A DNA stretch of 64,000 nucleotides from Microlunatus antarcticus (GCF_014193425.1 NZ_JACHZG010000001.1:3534001-3598000), one strand, 5' to 3'. Counted from the stretch's first letter, positions 16,375 through 26,636 are shown. Numbers and translations are program-made. Notes: generated by a model not told the origin, from the letters alone.

Positions 16375-18336
16375 ATGTCGACTTCGGTCACCCTGCCGGC
16401 CCTGGGCGAGAGCGTCACCGAAGGGACGGTCTCCCGCTGGTTGAAGCAGGTCGGAGACACCGTCGCGGAGGACGAGCCGCTCCTGGAGGTGTCGACCGAC
16501 AAGGTCGACACCGAGATCCCGTCCCCGACGGCGGGCGTGCTGCTCGAGATCAAGGCCGCCGAGGACGAGACCGTCGAGGTCGGCGCCGTGCTCGCAGTCA
16601 TCGGCAGCGCCGAGGAGGCCGGTTCCGGCTCCGGCGGCACCGACGCCCCGGCGGGTGAGCCCGCCGCCGAGCCCGAGACCTCCTCCGCGAACGACGCGGA
16701 CGCCGAGATCGAGGCCGAGGACCCGACCCCGGTCAGCGCCGGCACCACCGGTGAGGGCCCCGGGTCGAACGCCGCCACCCCGCAGTCCACCGACGCGGAC
16801 GTGGCCTCCCAGTCCGACCCGCAGTCCGACGCGCCCGCCGGCAGCGGTCCCGCCGAGGGCACCGAGGTCCGCCTGCCCGCCCTGGGCGAGAGCGTCACCG
16901 AGGGCACCGTCACCCGTTGGCTCAAGCAGGTCGGCGACGAGGTCGCCGCCGACGAGGCGCTCCTCGAGGTCAGCACCGACAAGGTCGACACCGAGATCCC
17001 CTCCCCCGCGGCGGGCACGCTGCTCGAGATCCGCGTGGCCGAGGACGAGTCCGTCGAGGTCGGCGCCGTCCTGGCGGTGATCGGCGACAAGTCCGCCGCT
17101 CCGGCCGCACCCGCTGCGCCCGCCGCCCCGGCTGCGCCCGCCGAGCCCGCCCAGCAGACCGCGCCGCCGAAGGTCGAGCCGGGCCAGCAGGCCGCCCAGG
17201 CCTCGCCCAGCGACACCAAGCCCGTGCCGCCGTCCTTCAGCGACGCCGACCGCAGCCGCCTCGGCGGTGGGTCGTCGCCCGCGCCGCAGGACCCGCAGCC
17301 CGAGCAGCACGGTCCGGCCCGCACCGCCGCGCCGTCGCCGGTGGCCGGCGACTACGAGGGCTACGTGACCCCGCTCGTCCGCAAGCTCGCCCGCGAGCAC
17401 GACGTGGACCTCAGCACGGTGACCGGCACCGGCGTCGGGGGCCGCGTCCGCAAGCAGGACGTGCTCGCCGCCGCCGAGGCCGCCAAGCAGGCGGCGGAGG
17501 AGGCCGCGAAGCAGGCCGCCGCACCGCCCGCCCCCGCGGCGAGCCCGGCTCCGGCCGCCGCGTCGACCCCGGCTCCCGCCGCCGCCTCGGCGCCGGCCGG
17601 CCAGCCGAGCAACCTGCGCGGCACGACGGAGAAGATGTCGCGCCTGCGCTCGACGATCGCGCGCCGGATGCTGGAGTCCCAGCAGGTCGCCGCGAGCCTC
17701 ACCGCCACGGTCGAGGTCGACCTCACCGCGATCTCGCAGATCCGGGCCCGGGCCAAGGACGACTTCAAGCGGCGCGAGGGCGCGAGCCTGTCGTACCTGC
17801 CCTTCATCACCAAGGCCACGGTCGAGGCGCTGAAGGTCTTCCCCAAGGTCAACGCGACGATCGACACCGAGGCCGGGACCATCACGTACCCCGACGCCGA
17901 GCACATCGGCATCGCGGTGGACACCGAGAAGGGCCTGCTCGTCCCGGTGATCAAGGACGCCGGCGACCTGAACATCGCCGGCCTGGCCAAGAAGATCGCC
18001 GACCTCGCTTCGCGGACCCGGTCCAACAAGGTGACGCCGGACGACCTCAGCGGCGGCACGTTCACCATCACCAACTACGGCTCGGCCGGCACCCTGATGG
18101 ACACGCCGATCATCAACCAGCCGCAGGTCGCCATCCTCGGCACCGGCGCGCTGGTCAAGCGGCCCGTCGTGCTGACCGTCCCCGGGGTCGGGGACACCAT
18201 CGCGGTGCGCGACATGATGTACCTGTCGATGACGTACGACCACCGCCTGGTCGACGGCGCTGACGCCGCGCGGTTCCTGAGCATGGTCAAGGCCCGGCTC
18301 GAGGGCGGCGACTTCGCCTCCGAGCTCGGGTTCTGA
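16375..18336 (+). CDS. sucB: 2-oxoglutarate dehydrogenase E2 (dihydrolipoyl succinyltransferase)
   Basis: This 653-residue protein has two lipoyl domains (residues 1-80 and about 163-240) that are nearly identical, each with the lipoylated lysine in [11 protein letters not shown] (Lys43, Lys203). Long Ala/Pro/Ser linkers follow, then an E3-binding domain ([33 protein letters not shown], about 328-360). The catalytic acyltransferase domain contains [14 protein letters not shown] (His623, Asp627). In mycobacteria this protein (DlaT) serves both pyruvate and 2-oxoglutarate complexes and peroxide defence. It clusters with lpdA, lipB and lipA, whose products it needs. Confidence 0.95.
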   Translation: MSTSVTLPALGESVTEGTVSRWLKQVGDTVAEDEPLLEVSTDKVDTEIPSPTAGVLLEIKAAEDETVEVGAVLAVIGSAEEAGSGSGGTDAPAGEPAAEPETSSANDADAEIEAEDPTPVSAGTTGEGPGSNAATPQSTDADVASQSDPQSDAPAGSGPAEGTEVRLPALGESVTEGTVTRWLKQVGDEVAADEALLEVSTDKVDTEIPSPAAGTLLEIRVAEDESVEVGAVLAVIGDKSAAPAAPAAPAAPAAPAEPAQQTAPPKVEPGQQAAQASPSDTKPVPPSFSDADRSRLGGGSSPAPQDPQPEQHGPARTAAPSPVAGDYEGYVTPLVRKLAREHDVDLSTVTGTGVGGRVRKQDVLAAAEAAKQAAEEAAKQAAAPPAPAASPAPAAASTPAPAAASAPAGQPSNLRGTTEKMSRLRSTIARRMLESQQVAASLTATVEVDLTAISQIRARAKDDFKRREGASLSYLPFITKATVEALKVFPKVNATIDTEAGTITYPDAEHIGIAVDTEKGLLVPVIKDAGDLNIAGLAKKIADLASRTRSNKVTPDDLSGGTFTITNYGSAGTLMDTPIINQPQVAILGTGALVKRPVVLTVPGVGDTIAVRDMMYLSMTYDHRLVDGADAARFLSMVKARLEGGDFASELGF

Positions 18337-18364
18337 GGGGTCGGCGGGCCAGGAGGACGTCCCG

Positions 18365-19282
18365 GTGACCACCTGGCTGCTGGCCGGCGCCTCGGGGTTC
18401 CTGGGCACGGCGCTCCGGGTGCAGCTGGCGACCGACGGTGACGAGGTCGTCCGCCTCGTCCGCCGGGAGCCGGCGGCGCTCGCCGAGCGCCGGTGGGACC
18501 CCGCGCGCGGCGAGCTCGACCCAGCGGTGCTCGACGGCGTCGACGCGGTCGTGGACCTCGCTGGTGCTCCCGCGTTCACCGGGCTGTGGACGCAGGCGCG
18601 ACGCGAAGCGATCCTGTCCTCGCGCGTCGAGACGACCTCGACCCTGGCCCGCGCGCTGGCCACCCGCGGGGCGGACGCGCCGGTGCTCGTCCAGGCCGGC
18701 GGGATCTCCTTCTACGGCGGTCGGCGCACGGAGACCCCGCACACCGAGGCCGACCCAGTCGCGCCCGACTTCTTCGCCCAGGTCTGCGCCCGCTGGGAGG
18801 AGGCGGCCCAGCCGGCCGTCGACGCCGGGGGCCGCGTCGTCTTCCTGCGGACCAGCCCCGTGCTCGACCGCAGCGGCGGCCCGTTCCTGCCGATGCGGCT
18901 GGCCTGGGGCGCGGGCCTCGGCACCGTGCTCGGCGACGGCACGCAGCGGATGCCGCTGATCAGCCTGGCCGACTACCTCGGCGTCGTGCGCTGGGCGGCC
19001 TCGACCCCGCACGCGCGCGGCCCGTACAACCTGACGATCCCGCAGCCCTGCACGAACGCGGAGTTCACCGACGCCCTGGCCCGCGCGCTGCACCGGCCGC
19101 GACTGCTCAAGGCCCCGGCCGCGGTCCTGCGCACCGCGCTCGGCGAGCTTTCGGGCCAGCTGCTGAACGACATGTGGGTGCTGCCGCAGCGCCTGCTGGA
19201 CGACGGCTACGTGTTCCAGGCGCCGGACGTCACCAGCACGGTCGCCACGGCGCTGCGCGGCGTCCCCACCGCCGCCGCCTGA
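18365..19282 (+). CDS. TIGR01777-family epimerase (SDR39U1/YfcH-like)
   Basis: This 305-residue NAD(P)-fold protein begins with the Rossmann loop LLAGASGFLGTALRVQL. Family segments are VDLAGAPAFTGLWT, SRVETTSTLARAL, QAGGISFYGGR and PLISLADYLGVV. The DUF1731 C-terminal domain (LLKAPAAVLRTALGELSGQLL) is complete. Function is unproven; the family is a nucleotide-sugar-epimerase relative. It lies where Rv2216 occurs between dlaT and lipB in M. tuberculosis (from memory). The start is a GTG 28 bp after sucB. Confidence 0.88.
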   Translation: MTTWLLAGASGFLGTALRVQLATDGDEVVRLVRREPAALAERRWDPARGELDPAVLDGVDAVVDLAGAPAFTGLWTQARREAILSSRVETTSTLARALATRGADAPVLVQAGGISFYGGRRTETPHTEADPVAPDFFAQVCARWEEAAQPAVDAGGRVVFLRTSPVLDRSGGPFLPMRLAWGAGLGTVLGDGTQRMPLISLADYLGVVRWAASTPHARGPYNLTIPQPCTNAEFTDALARALHRPRLLKAPAAVLRTALGELSGQLLNDMWVLPQRLLDDGYVFQAPDVTSTVATALRGVPTAAA

Positions 19283-19286
19283 CCGC

Positions 19287-19829
19287 GTGCCCCCGTCGGT
19301 CGAGGTCCGGCTGGTCCGGCCCGCGGACGCGGCCGCGCTCGCCAATCTGGTCCTGCGCAACCGGGAGGCGCTCGCGCCCTGGGAGCCGGTGCACGCGGAG
19401 GACTACTTCACCCCCGCCGGGCAGGAGCGCGGGCTGGCGCAGGCCCTCGCCCGGCAGGCCCGCGACGAGCAGCACCCGTTCGTCGTGCTCGTCGACGGCA
19501 GGCCCGTCGGTCGGATGAACCTCAACGACGTGGTCCGCGGCGCCTTCCAGAACGCGCACCTCGGCTACTGGATCGACGTCGACCACCAGGGCCGCGGCGT
19601 GGCCACCGCCGCCGTACGCGCCGTGCTGGCGATCGCCTTCGGCGAGCTCGGGCTGCACCGCGTCCAGGCCGGCACGCTGCTGCACAACCACGCATCTCGG
19701 CGGGTGCTCGCGAAGAACGGCTTCACCGAGATCGGGGTCGCGCCCCGCTACATCCGCATCGCGGGGCGCTGGCAGGACCACGTCCTGCACCAGCGCCTCG
19801 TGGACGACCCACCCGTGGCGCGGTCCTAG
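19287..19829 (+). CDS. GNAT-family N-acetyltransferase (RimJ/RimL-like)
   Basis: This 180-residue protein has the GNAT acetyl-CoA site at [20 protein letters not shown] (about residues 93-112) and the RimJ-type [30 protein letters not shown] segment after it. The N-terminal APWEPV motif is typical of ribosomal-protein acetyltransferase relatives. The actual substrate is unknown. It begins 4 bp after the TIGR01777 stop and is likely part of the sucB transcript. Confidence 0.85.
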   Translation: MPPSVEVRLVRPADAAALANLVLRNREALAPWEPVHAEDYFTPAGQERGLAQALARQARDEQHPFVVLVDGRPVGRMNLNDVVRGAFQNAHLGYWIDVDHQGRGVATAAVRAVLAIAFGELGLHRVQAGTLLHNHASRRVLAKNGFTEIGVAPRYIRIAGRWQDHVLHQRLVDDPPVARS

Positions 19830-19832
19830 ACT
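19827..19832 (+). promoter_or_regulatory. Putative -10 box of leaderless lipB
   Basis: TAGACT overlaps the end of the acetyltransferase gene and ends 7 nt before the lipB GTG at 19840. Confidence 0.5.
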
Positions 19833-19839
19833 CGCGAAC

Positions 19840-20571
19840 GTGAGCCTCGACGTGCGCTACCTGGGCCTGGGCGGCGACCTGACCGACTACCGCGACGGCT
19901 GGGACCTGCAGCACCGGCTCCACGCCGACGTCGTCGCCGGGCAGGCGCCGGACACCCTGCTGCTGCTCGAGCACGCGTCGGTCTACACCGCCGGCAAGCG
20001 GACCGAGCCGCACGAGCGACCCCTCGACGGCACCCCCGTCGTGGACGTCGACCGGGGCGGCAAGATCACCTGGCACGGCCCGGGCCAGCTCGTCGGCTAC
20101 CCGCTCGTCCGGCTGCCCGAGGCCTTCGGCGTCGTCGACTACGTGCGCCGCCTGGAGCAGGCCCTGATCGACGCCCTCGCCGAGCTCGGGCTGACGACCG
20201 GCCGGGTGGCCGGGCGCTCGGGCGTCTGGCTGCCCGTCGACGTCGCCACCGGCCGCCCCGAGCGCAAGATCGCCGCCATCGGCGTACGCGTGGCCGGCGG
20301 CGTCACCATGCACGGCTTCGCACTCAACGCCGACCCGGACCTGGCGGCGTACGACCGGATCGTCCCCTGCGGGATCGCCGACGCCGGCGTCACCTCGATC
20401 GCGGCCGAGCTGGGCACCTCTCCGGCGCTGACGTCGCTGGCGTACGTGCTCGTGCCGCACCTCGAGCGCCTCCTCGCCTTCGAGCCGTACGACCGGACGC
20501 CCGACGTGGCCTCCCTCCCCGAGCCGGTCGCCGCCGGCACGACGTACGGCCTGACCGTCTCCGTCCGGTAG
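19840..20571 (+). CDS. lipB: Lipoyl(octanoyl) transferase
   Basis: This 243-residue enzyme moves octanoyl from acyl carrier protein to lipoyl domains. The active-site lysine (Lys143, in [10 protein letters not shown]) and cysteine (Cys177, in [13 protein letters not shown]) match the Cys/Lys dyad described for M. tuberculosis Lip[18 protein letters not shown] is the signature. The acceptor domains are encoded upstream in sucB. In many actinobacteria lipA follows directly; here a two-gene ABC transporter separates them. Confidence 0.96.
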   Translation: MSLDVRYLGLGGDLTDYRDGWDLQHRLHADVVAGQAPDTLLLLEHASVYTAGKRTEPHERPLDGTPVVDVDRGGKITWHGPGQLVGYPLVRLPEAFGVVDYVRRLEQALIDALAELGLTTGRVAGRSGVWLPVDVATGRPERKIAAIGVRVAGGVTMHGFALNADPDLAAYDRIVPCGIADAGVTSIAAELGTSPALTSLAYVLVPHLERLLAFEPYDRTPDVASLPEPVAAGTTYGLTVSVR

Positions 20572-20657
20572 TCCTCAGACCCTGGTCTGACGCCGGGACC
20601 GCCCGCGGACCGACGACAGGGCCCGCGCGGCACGAGAGCCTGAGGTCGCCGCGCCGC

Positions 20658-20663
20658 TACCGT
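20658..20663 (+). promoter_or_regulatory. Putative -10 box for the ABC transporter pair
   Basis: TACCGT lies 27 nt before the ATG at 20691, in the middle of a small inverted repeat (GCCGCT / AGCGGC). The spacing fits a short leader. Confidence 0.35.
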
Positions 20664-20690
20664 GAGCGGCCCCCGACGAGAAGCGAGCCG

Positions 20691-21734
20691 ATGACCACGA
20701 GCGCTCCCCCGCGCCACGCCCGGGCCCCCGAGCTGGCGGTCTCCACGACCGCGCTGCGCAAGACCTACCGCACCCGCAAGGGCCGGCGCGTGGCCGTCGA
20801 GGGGCTCGACCTGCGGGTGCCGCGCGGCGGCGTGCACGGCTTCCTCGGCCCGAACGGGTCCGGCAAGACGACGACGATCCGGATGCTGCTCGGGCTCATC
20901 CGGCCCGACTCGGGCACGATGACCGTCTTCGACCAGCCCGTCCCCGAGCACCTGCCCGCCGTGGTCGACCGCGTCGGCGCGATCGTCGAGCAGCCGAAGT
21001 TCTTCCCGGCCTTCACGGCCCGACGCAACCTCGAGCTGCTCGCCGGCGGCATCGGCGCCCCGGCCTCCCGGGTGGACCAGGTGCTCGCCGAGGTCGGCCT
21101 GGGCGAGCGCGGCGGCGACCGCTTCCGCTCGTACTCGCTGGGGATGAAGCAGCGGCTGGCCATCGCCGGCACGCTGCTCAAGGACCCGGAGCTGCTGATC
21201 TTCGACGAGCCCACGAACGGGCTCGACCCGGCAGGCATCCACGAGATCCGCGAGACGATGCGGGGCCTGGCCGACGCGGGCCGCACGGTGCTCGTCTCCA
21301 GCCACATCCTGAACGAGGTGCAGCAGGTCGCCGACACGGTCACGATCATCGGCCGCGGCAGGCTGCTGGCCGAGGGCGACGTGGACGAGATCCTCGCCCG
21401 CGGCGGCACCGAGGCCGTCCGCGTCCGCGTCCCCGACCCGGCGACCGCCGCCCGGATCCTGCTCGAGGCGGGCTTCGCCCCCGAACCCGGCCCGCCCGGC
21501 ACGGTGCTCGTCCGGGCCGGTGCCGGCCGCCCCGCCCTGAACGCCGCGGAGGTCACCCGCACCCTCGCCCAGCGCGAGATCTACCTCGCCGAGCTGGTCT
21601 GGCAGCGACCCGACCTGGAGGAGGTCTTCCTCAGCCTCACGTCGGAGGAGCACCTGGGTGCGGGCGGCCCGCACGTCGCGCCACCCGCCCCGCTCCCCCC
21701 GAGCGCCCCGCGCCGGAGCGGGGGCCGGTCGTGA
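20691..21734 (+). CDS. ABC transporter ATP-binding protein
   Basis: This 347-residue ATPase has Walker [12 protein letters not shown] (about residue 55), the signature [13 protein letters not shown] and Walker [14 protein letters not shown]. It is similar to the ATPases of BcrA/CcmA-type drug or lantibiotic exporters, with an extra domain of about 100 residues at the C-terminus ending in a Pro-rich tail. Its stop overlaps the permease start (GTGA). The pair interrupts lipB-lipA, so it may be a lineage-specific insertion. Substrate unknown. Confidence 0.88.
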   Translation: MTTSAPPRHARAPELAVSTTALRKTYRTRKGRRVAVEGLDLRVPRGGVHGFLGPNGSGKTTTIRMLLGLIRPDSGTMTVFDQPVPEHLPAVVDRVGAIVEQPKFFPAFTARRNLELLAGGIGAPASRVDQVLAEVGLGERGGDRFRSYSLGMKQRLAIAGTLLKDPELLIFDEPTNGLDPAGIHEIRETMRGLADAGRTVLVSSHILNEVQQVADTVTIIGRGRLLAEGDVDEILARGGTEAVRVRVPDPATAARILLEAGFAPEPGPPGTVLVRAGAGRPALNAAEVTRTLAQREIYLAELVWQRPDLEEVFLSLTSEEHLGAGGPHVAPPAPLPPSAPRRSGGRS

Positions 21735-22711
21735 CCGGCGTCGTCCGCCTCGTCGCCACGGAGCTCCTCCGGCTCCGGTCGCGCCGGGTCAGCATCGTCG
21801 CGGCCGTGGTCGTGCTCGCGGCCGTCGCCCTGTTCCAGTTCGGCATCCGCTCCGAGGTGGCCCCGTCGGCCGCGGCGCAGGCCGACGCGGCGCAGGCGTA
21901 CGCGGCCGCGCAGCAGCAGTGGCAGGAGAGCCACGCCGCGAACGTCGCCGACTGCGTCCAGCAGGGCGGCGGCACGCAGGAGGAGTGCGAGAGCTACGAC
22001 CCGGCCCCCACGCCGGAGCAGTACCAGGTCACCCCGCCGCCGTTCGACGTCGTCGGCCAGGCGGGCGTGACCACGGCCGCGTACCTGGCCATGTTCGCCA
22101 GCTTCCTGGCCGGGGCGTCCTTCATCGGCGCCGAGTACTCGACCGGGTCCCTGGCCAACTGGCTCACCTTCGTGCCGCAGCGGCTCAAGGTGTTCGCCTC
22201 GAAGGGCATCGCCGTCGTGCTCGGCTCGACGGTGCTCGGAGCGGTGGCCGTGTTCGCCACCTTCGGTCTCACGGCGGCCCAGGTGTCCAACCACGGCGAG
22301 CCGCTCGTCCGGCTCGGGCACGTCGCGGCCGCCGGTGGACGTGCGGTGGCCCTGGTCGCCCTCGCCGGTCTGGCCGGCTACGTCATCGCCCTCGTCGCGC
22401 GTCACACGGTCGCGGCGATCGCGGTCCCGCTGGCGTACGGCCTCGTCCGCGCCGTCCTGTCCGCGTTCACCTCGGACGTCGACGCGCCCCTCGCGTGGCT
22501 GCCGCCCTACCTGCCCGAGCTCAACCTCACCGCGTTCCTGGAGCACGGCACGACCTACACCCAGTACCGGAGCGTCCTGGCCGACGGCAGCGACTACACC
22601 GAGGTCGAGAAGCACATCTCCTTCGCCCACAGCGGCCTCTACTGGCTCACCCTCGCGGTGGTCTCCGTCGTCGTCGGCGTCCTCGTCTTCCGGCGTCGCG
22701 ACGTCACCTGA
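21731..22711 (+). CDS. ABC transporter permease (ABC-2 type)
   Basis: This 326-residue membrane protein has about six predicted segments: one near residues 15-38, then four to five from about 115 onward, ending at residue 320 before an RRRDVT tail. Between the first and second lies an extracytoplasmic loop with two cysteines, [19 protein letters not shown] and EECESY. Together with the preceding ATPase it forms a complete half-size exporter. No known resistance gene is nearby. Confidence 0.85.
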   Translation: MTGVVRLVATELLRLRSRRVSIVAAVVVLAAVALFQFGIRSEVAPSAAAQADAAQAYAAAQQQWQESHAANVADCVQQGGGTQEECESYDPAPTPEQYQVTPPPFDVVGQAGVTTAAYLAMFASFLAGASFIGAEYSTGSLANWLTFVPQRLKVFASKGIAVVLGSTVLGAVAVFATFGLTAAQVSNHGEPLVRLGHVAAAGGRAVALVALAGLAGYVIALVARHTVAAIAVPLAYGLVRAVLSAFTSDVDAPLAWLPPYLPELNLTAFLEHGTTYTQYRSVLADGSDYTEVEKHISFAHSGLYWLTLAVVSVVVGVLVFRRRDVT

Positions 22712-22740
22712 GAGCCACGGTTCCTGTGCGTGGGTGCGGG

Positions 22741-22746
22741 TATCGT
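22741..22746 (+). promoter_or_regulatory. Putative -10 box of leaderless lipA
   Basis: TATCGT ends 6 nt before the GTG at 22753. This lets lipA be transcribed independently of the upstream ABC genes. Confidence 0.45.
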
Positions 22747-22752
22747 GACCGG

Positions 22753-23703
22753 GTGACCGTGACGCCCGAGGGACGCAAGATGCTCCGGCTGGAGGTCCGC
22801 AACGCCGCGGTCCCGATCGAGAAGAAGCCGAGCTGGATCAAGACGACCGCGCGGATGGGTCCGGAGTACCGCGACCTCCAGGCGCTGGTGAAGTCCGAGG
22901 GGCTCCACACGGTGTGCCAGGAGGCCGGGTGCCCCAACATCTTCGAGTGCTGGGAAGACCGTGAGGCCACGTTCCTCATCGGGGGCGACCAGTGCACGCG
23001 GCGCTGCGACTTCTGCCAGATCGACACCGGCAAGCCGGCCGATCTCGACACGGGCGAGCCGCTCCGCGTGGCCGAGTCGGTGCAGAAGATGGGCCTGAAC
23101 TACGCGACCATCACCGGCGTCTGCCGCGACGACCTCCCCGACGAGGGCGCCTGGCTCTACGCCGAGACGATCCGCAAGGTGAAGGAGCTCAACCCGGGCA
23201 CCGGCGTCGAGATGCTGGCCCCGGACTTCTCGAGCAACACCGACTACCTGGACCAGCTGTTCTCCGCAGGCCCCGCGGTGTTCGCGCACAACGTCGAGAC
23301 GGTGCCGCGGATCTTCAAGCGCATCCGTCCCGGCTTTCGCTACGACCGGTCGCTCGGCGTGCTCCGCTACTCCCGCGCGGCCGGCATGGTGACCAAGTCC
23401 AACCTCATCCTGGGCATGGGCGAGACCCGCGAGGAGGTCTCGGAGGCGCTGCGCGACCTGCACGACGCCGGCACCGAGATCATCACCATCACCCAGTACC
23501 TGCGGCCCTCGCCGCGGCACCACCCGGTCGACCGCTGGGTCAAGCCGGAGGAGTTCGTCGAGCTCGCGGCGGAGGCCAAGGAGATCGGCTTCGCCGGGGT
23601 CCTGAGCGGGCCGCTGGTCCGCTCGTCCTACCGGGCCGGCCGGCTCTACCGCGAGGCGCTCGAGTCGCGCGACCTCCTCTCGCCCGAGGGGGCTGCCCGC
23701 TGA
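22753..23703 (+). CDS. lipA: Lipoyl synthase
   Basis: This 316-residue radical-SAM enzyme inserts two sulfurs into octanoyl groups made by LipB. Both clusters are evident: the radical-SAM CTRRCDFC (Cys81, 85, 88) and the auxiliary, sacrificial cluster [12 protein letters not shown] (Cys55, 60, 66). The C-terminal serine ligand is in [12 protein letters not shown]. The GTG at 22753 fits the -10 box and gives a length close to the mycobacterial enzyme (about 311). Its stop overlaps the DUF4191 ATG. Confidence 0.97.
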   Translation: MTVTPEGRKMLRLEVRNAAVPIEKKPSWIKTTARMGPEYRDLQALVKSEGLHTVCQEAGCPNIFECWEDREATFLIGGDQCTRRCDFCQIDTGKPADLDTGEPLRVAESVQKMGLNYATITGVCRDDLPDEGAWLYAETIRKVKELNPGTGVEMLAPDFSSNTDYLDQLFSAGPAVFAHNVETVPRIFKRIRPGFRYDRSLGVLRYSRAAGMVTKSNLILGMGETREEVSEALRDLHDAGTEIITITQYLRPSPRHHPVDRWVKPEEFVELAAEAKEIGFAGVLSGPLVRSSYRAGRLYREALESRDLLSPEGAAR

Positions 23704-24479
23704 TGGCCGACCGCAAGACGACGACGGTGACGCCCACCGCCAAGGAGGCGAAGGCGCTGGCCAAGCAGGCCCGCGCCGCCGCCAAGCTCCGTCGCAAGAC
23801 CAGCACCGACCCCGCCGACATGGGGCGCCTCAAGCAGATCCAGCAGGCGTACAAGGTCACCCACGAGTACGACCGCCAGCTCCCGTTCCTGCTGCTGGGC
23901 ACGTTCCTGCTGCCGGTGGTCGTCGGTCTCGTCATCGGCCTGCTCGTCGACCACGTCGTCTACGCCATCGTGATGGGCGCACTGCTCGGCGTCCTGCTGG
24001 CGATGGCGCTGCTCGTACGGCGGGCCAAGGGGGCGACCTACAAGCGGTACGCCGGCCAGACCGGCTCCGGCGAGGTCGCGCTGTCGATGCTCCCGAAGCA
24101 GTGGATCTCGACGCCGGTCGTCGCCGCCACGCGCCAGAAGGACGTCGTGCACCGCACGCTCGGCCCTGGCGGTCTGGTGCTGATCGGCGAGGGCGACCCG
24201 GCGCGGGCGCGTCAGCTGCTCGGCAGCGAGGCGCGCAAGCACGAGCGGGTCGCGTACGGGGTCCCCGTCACGACGCTGATGATGGGCGACGCGGCCAACC
24301 AGGTCCCCCTGGACAAGCTCGCCGACCGCATCCGCAAGCTCCCCAAGACACTGCAGCCCAACCAGGTCACCGACCTCAAGGCCCGCCTGCGGGCCCTCGA
24401 CGCCGTCCGACCCGTCATCGGCATGCCCAAGGGCCCGATGCCCACGCGCGCCTCGAAGCAGGCGACCCGCGGGCGCTAG
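23703..24479 (+). CDS. DUF4191 membrane protein
   Basis: This 258-residue protein has a Lys-rich N-terminal helix, two membrane segments (about residues 60-78 and 82-104), and a cytoplasmic C-terminal domain (GLVLIGEGDPARARQLL and KLPKTLQPNQVTDLKARL). It is the conserved neighbour of lipA (Rv2219 in M. tuberculosis, from memory) and of unknown function. The ATG overlaps the lipA stop (TGATG). The 3' end overlaps the stop of the opposing LysR gene at CTAG, so the two have no intergenic space. Confidence 0.88.
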   Translation: MADRKTTTVTPTAKEAKALAKQARAAAKLRRKTSTDPADMGRLKQIQQAYKVTHEYDRQLPFLLLGTFLLPVVVGLVIGLLVDHVVYAIVMGALLGVLLAMALLVRRAKGATYKRYAGQTGSGEVALSMLPKQWISTPVVAATRQKDVVHRTLGPGGLVLIGEGDPARARQLLGSEARKHERVAYGVPVTTLMMGDAANQVPLDKLADRIRKLPKTLQPNQVTDLKARLRALDAVRPVIGMPKGPMPTRASKQATRGR

Positions 24480-25438
24480 GCCCCCGGCCGGTCCCCCCGG
24501 GGTCGCATCAGCAGGTCCCGACCGACGGCGACCGTGACGCTCGTCGCGTCGCGGACCGCGGACTCCCGCATCAAGGCGATGACGTCGGAGACCTCCCTGC
24601 GCCTGTCGTCCACGCGGCGCGCGGCGACGTAGCGCACCTCTGCCACCTCCGTCAGGGCAACCGTCCGCACACAGCTTGGCAAGTAGCGGGCCTGGGGGGC
24701 GTGGACGACGGTGACGGCGCGGTCCTCGGCGACGGCACGGATCACGTCGGCCACCCCCCGCGCGGAGACATCGACCAGGCGGGCGGCGGAGGTCGGTCGG
24801 AGATCAGCGAGCACCCACGGTGCCATCCAGCCCCGGTCGACGGTCGGGTCGCGGAGCAACGGCAGCTCGGCGAAAGCGCCGCCGTCGACCTCGTTGCCCG
24901 GGAGCCGGTGAGATCGAGCGACCAGACCCACCCGTTCGACGGCGGCTAGAACGGTCTGGTGCTGCCGCAGGGCCGCGTGCTCGATGGTCCAGAGGACGTC
25001 CACGAGCTCGCGGTCGAGGCTCTCGTCGAGCAGGGGCAGCGGCACGCCGAGGAACCGGAGGTGCACCGACGGACGCCGGGCGAGGGCCCGGGCACGAAGC
25101 CCGTCCAGCAGCCGTCGGCTGGGGTAGTCGCCCACCGCCCCCGGCAACCCCACCCGGAGCGTCATGGTGCCGGCTCCGCCGGCCGTGGTGCGTCCTACCG
25201 TCCGCGCGTGCTCCAGCAGCGCTGGTCCGGAACCCCGCAGCCGCTCCCCCGCCGGCGTCAGCCGCTCGAACCCCGCCGGTCCCCGCTCGATCAGACGGGT
25301 GCCGAGCTGCTGCTCCAGGTGCTGCACCTGGCGGGTGAGGGCGGAGGCGCTGAGGTGGAGCCGACGAGCGGCGCGCGCATAGTGGGCCTCCTCGCAGACC
25401 ACGAGGAAGGCGGCCAGGCCGTCCAGGTCGAGATGCAC
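24476..25438 (-). CDS. LysR-family transcriptional regulator
   Basis: This 320-residue protein has an N-terminal winged helix-turn-helix (LAAFLVVCEEAHYARAARRL to VQHLEQQLGTRLIERG, residues 8-50) and an effector-binding domain after about residue 90. It diverges from the tail-fibre-like/metalloprotease pair. The space between carries GTTGC-N7-GCAAC, a T-N11-A LysR-type box. It is therefore probably the regulator of that pair, perhaps with autoregulation. The inducer is unknown. It lies at the border where the conserved housekeeping block stops. Confidence 0.88.
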   Translation of the reverse strand: MHLDLDGLAAFLVVCEEAHYARAARRLHLSASALTRQVQHLEQQLGTRLIERGPAGFERLTPAGERLRGSGPALLEHARTVGRTTAGGAGTMTLRVGLPGAVGDYPSRRLLDGLRARALARRPSVHLRFLGVPLPLLDESLDRELVDVLWTIEHAALRQHQTVLAAVERVGLVARSHRLPGNEVDGGAFAELPLLRDPTVDRGWMAPWVLADLRPTSAARLVDVSARGVADVIRAVAEDRAVTVVHAPQARYLPSCVRTVALTEVAEVRYVAARRVDDRRREVSDVIALMRESAVRDATSVTVAVGRDLLMRPRGDRPGA

Positions 25439-25499
25439 GTCGCGCCTCCGAGCCCGACCCGGCCGCGAGCCCCCACTCGTCCGTCCCGGGTCAAGACGC

Positions 25500-25516
25500 G
25501 TTGCCGATCATGCAAC
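25500..25516. promoter_or_regulatory. Candidate LysR box (GTTGC-N7-GCAAC)
   Basis: A perfect 5-bp inverted repeat with a 7-bp spacer (fitting T-N11-A) lies between the divergent LysR gene and the 25611 gene, 95 bp before the latter. Confidence 0.5.
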
Positions 25517-25610
25517 ACCACGGGCTCGGCGCGGGAGCGGGGGTCAGGGTGGGCTCGTCGAGGTCGGCGCGACAGAGCGCCACCGCAGAGATCCAGGACG
25601 AGGAGCCATC

Positions 25611-26636
25611 GTGGGCACACCCATCGACGTCACGTCGGCAGACGGGGCGACCACCGCGGTGCACGCCGTGAACACCAGCGGCGGGCTCGCGGTCGACGCG
25701 CGAAGCGACACCGGCAACGCGTTGCGAGGGACGTCCGTGAAGGGGCGCGGCGTGGTCGCGGCGAGCGACAGCGACTACGGGTTGGTCGCCTTCAGCCGCG
25801 CCATGCCGGGCCTTCGTGCCGACTCCGAGCTCGGCAACGCGCTCGAGGGCTGGGCGAAGGGCGGACCGAACGGGGTCCTCGGGCTGCACGCGGGCCAGGG
25901 CGTGGGGACCGCCGGCCGTTGCGACGCAGGGACGGGGGTGGACGGGGCGAGCACCACCGGGGTGGGGGTGCACGGGTCGAGCCAGAACGGCGACGGAGTC
26001 GTCGGACAGGGTCACCGCGGGGTCGTCGGGACCAGCACCGACTTCCAGGGCGTCTACGGGCACAGCGACACCAATGCGGGGGTCGTCGGTGAGAGCCAGA
26101 CGTTCGACGGTGTCTTCGCGGTGACCCACAACCCGCGAGCGGCGGCGGTATCCGGGCACAACCCAGGCGGGCTCGCCGGGTGGTTCGACGGGAACGTCGT
26201 CGTGACGGGCGACCTGGTCCTGGCCGGGGCGGACTACGCCGAGAACTTCGACGCCGCGCCCTCCGACGGGGTGCCGCCCGGGACGGTGGTGGTCCTCGAC
26301 GACGAGGGCCGGGTCCAGCCGTGCACCAGCGCGTACGACCGCCGCGCCGTCGGTGTCGTGTCGGGAGCGGGACGCTACCGACCCGGGGTGGTGCTCGACG
26401 GCTCCACCGCCACCGACCATCACGTGAGCCTGGCGCTGATGGGCAAGGTCTACTGCCTCGTCGACGCGACCTCCGACCCGGTCGAGGTCGGGGACATGCT
26501 GACCACCTCTGCGCGGCCCGGGCACGCGATGCGGGTGTCGGACACCACCAGGGCCTTCGGTGCCGTGATCGGCAAGGCACTGGCACCCGCCCGGGGGGAC
26601 GGGGCCCTCATCCCCGTCCTCGTGACGCTGCAGTGA
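25611..26636 (+). CDS. Tail-fibre-like repeat protein with peptidase-G2/IMC-like C-terminus
   Basis: In this 341-residue protein, residues about 80-175 hold at least eight short repeats of the type G-V-x-G-x-S (GVDGAS, GVVGTS, GVYGHS, GVVGES), which predicts a trimeric beta-helix or spike shaft as in phage tail fibres. The C-terminal part (ADYAENFDAAPSDGVPPG, AVGVVSGAGRY, LMGKVYCLVDA, then VEVGDMLTTSARPGHAM) resembles the intramolecular-chaperone/auto-processing domains on such fibres. The peptidase-G2 match is my recollection, not a search. There is no signal peptide. The GTG is preceded by GAGGAG. It overlaps the metalloprotease gene (GTGA). Confidence 0.65.
   Translation: MGTPIDVTSADGATTAVHAVNTSGGLAVDARSDTGNALRGTSVKGRGVVAASDSDYGLVAFSRAMPGLRADSELGNALEGWAKGGPNGVLGLHAGQGVGTAGRCDAGTGVDGASTTGVGVHGSSQNGDGVVGQGHRGVVGTSTDFQGVYGHSDTNAGVVGESQTFDGVFAVTHNPRAAAVSGHNPGGLAGWFDGNVVVTGDLVLAGADYAENFDAAPSDGVPPGTVVVLDDEGRVQPCTSAYDRRAVGVVSGAGRYRPGVVLDGSTATDHHVSLALMGKVYCLVDATSDPVEVGDMLTTSARPGHAMRVSDTTRAFGAVIGKALAPARGDGALIPVLVTLQ

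Noticed and set aside
20575-20590. TCAGAC-CCTG-GTCTGA as an operator for the ABC genes
   Set aside because: Only 6-bp arms with no adjacent regulator; too weak to call as a separate feature.
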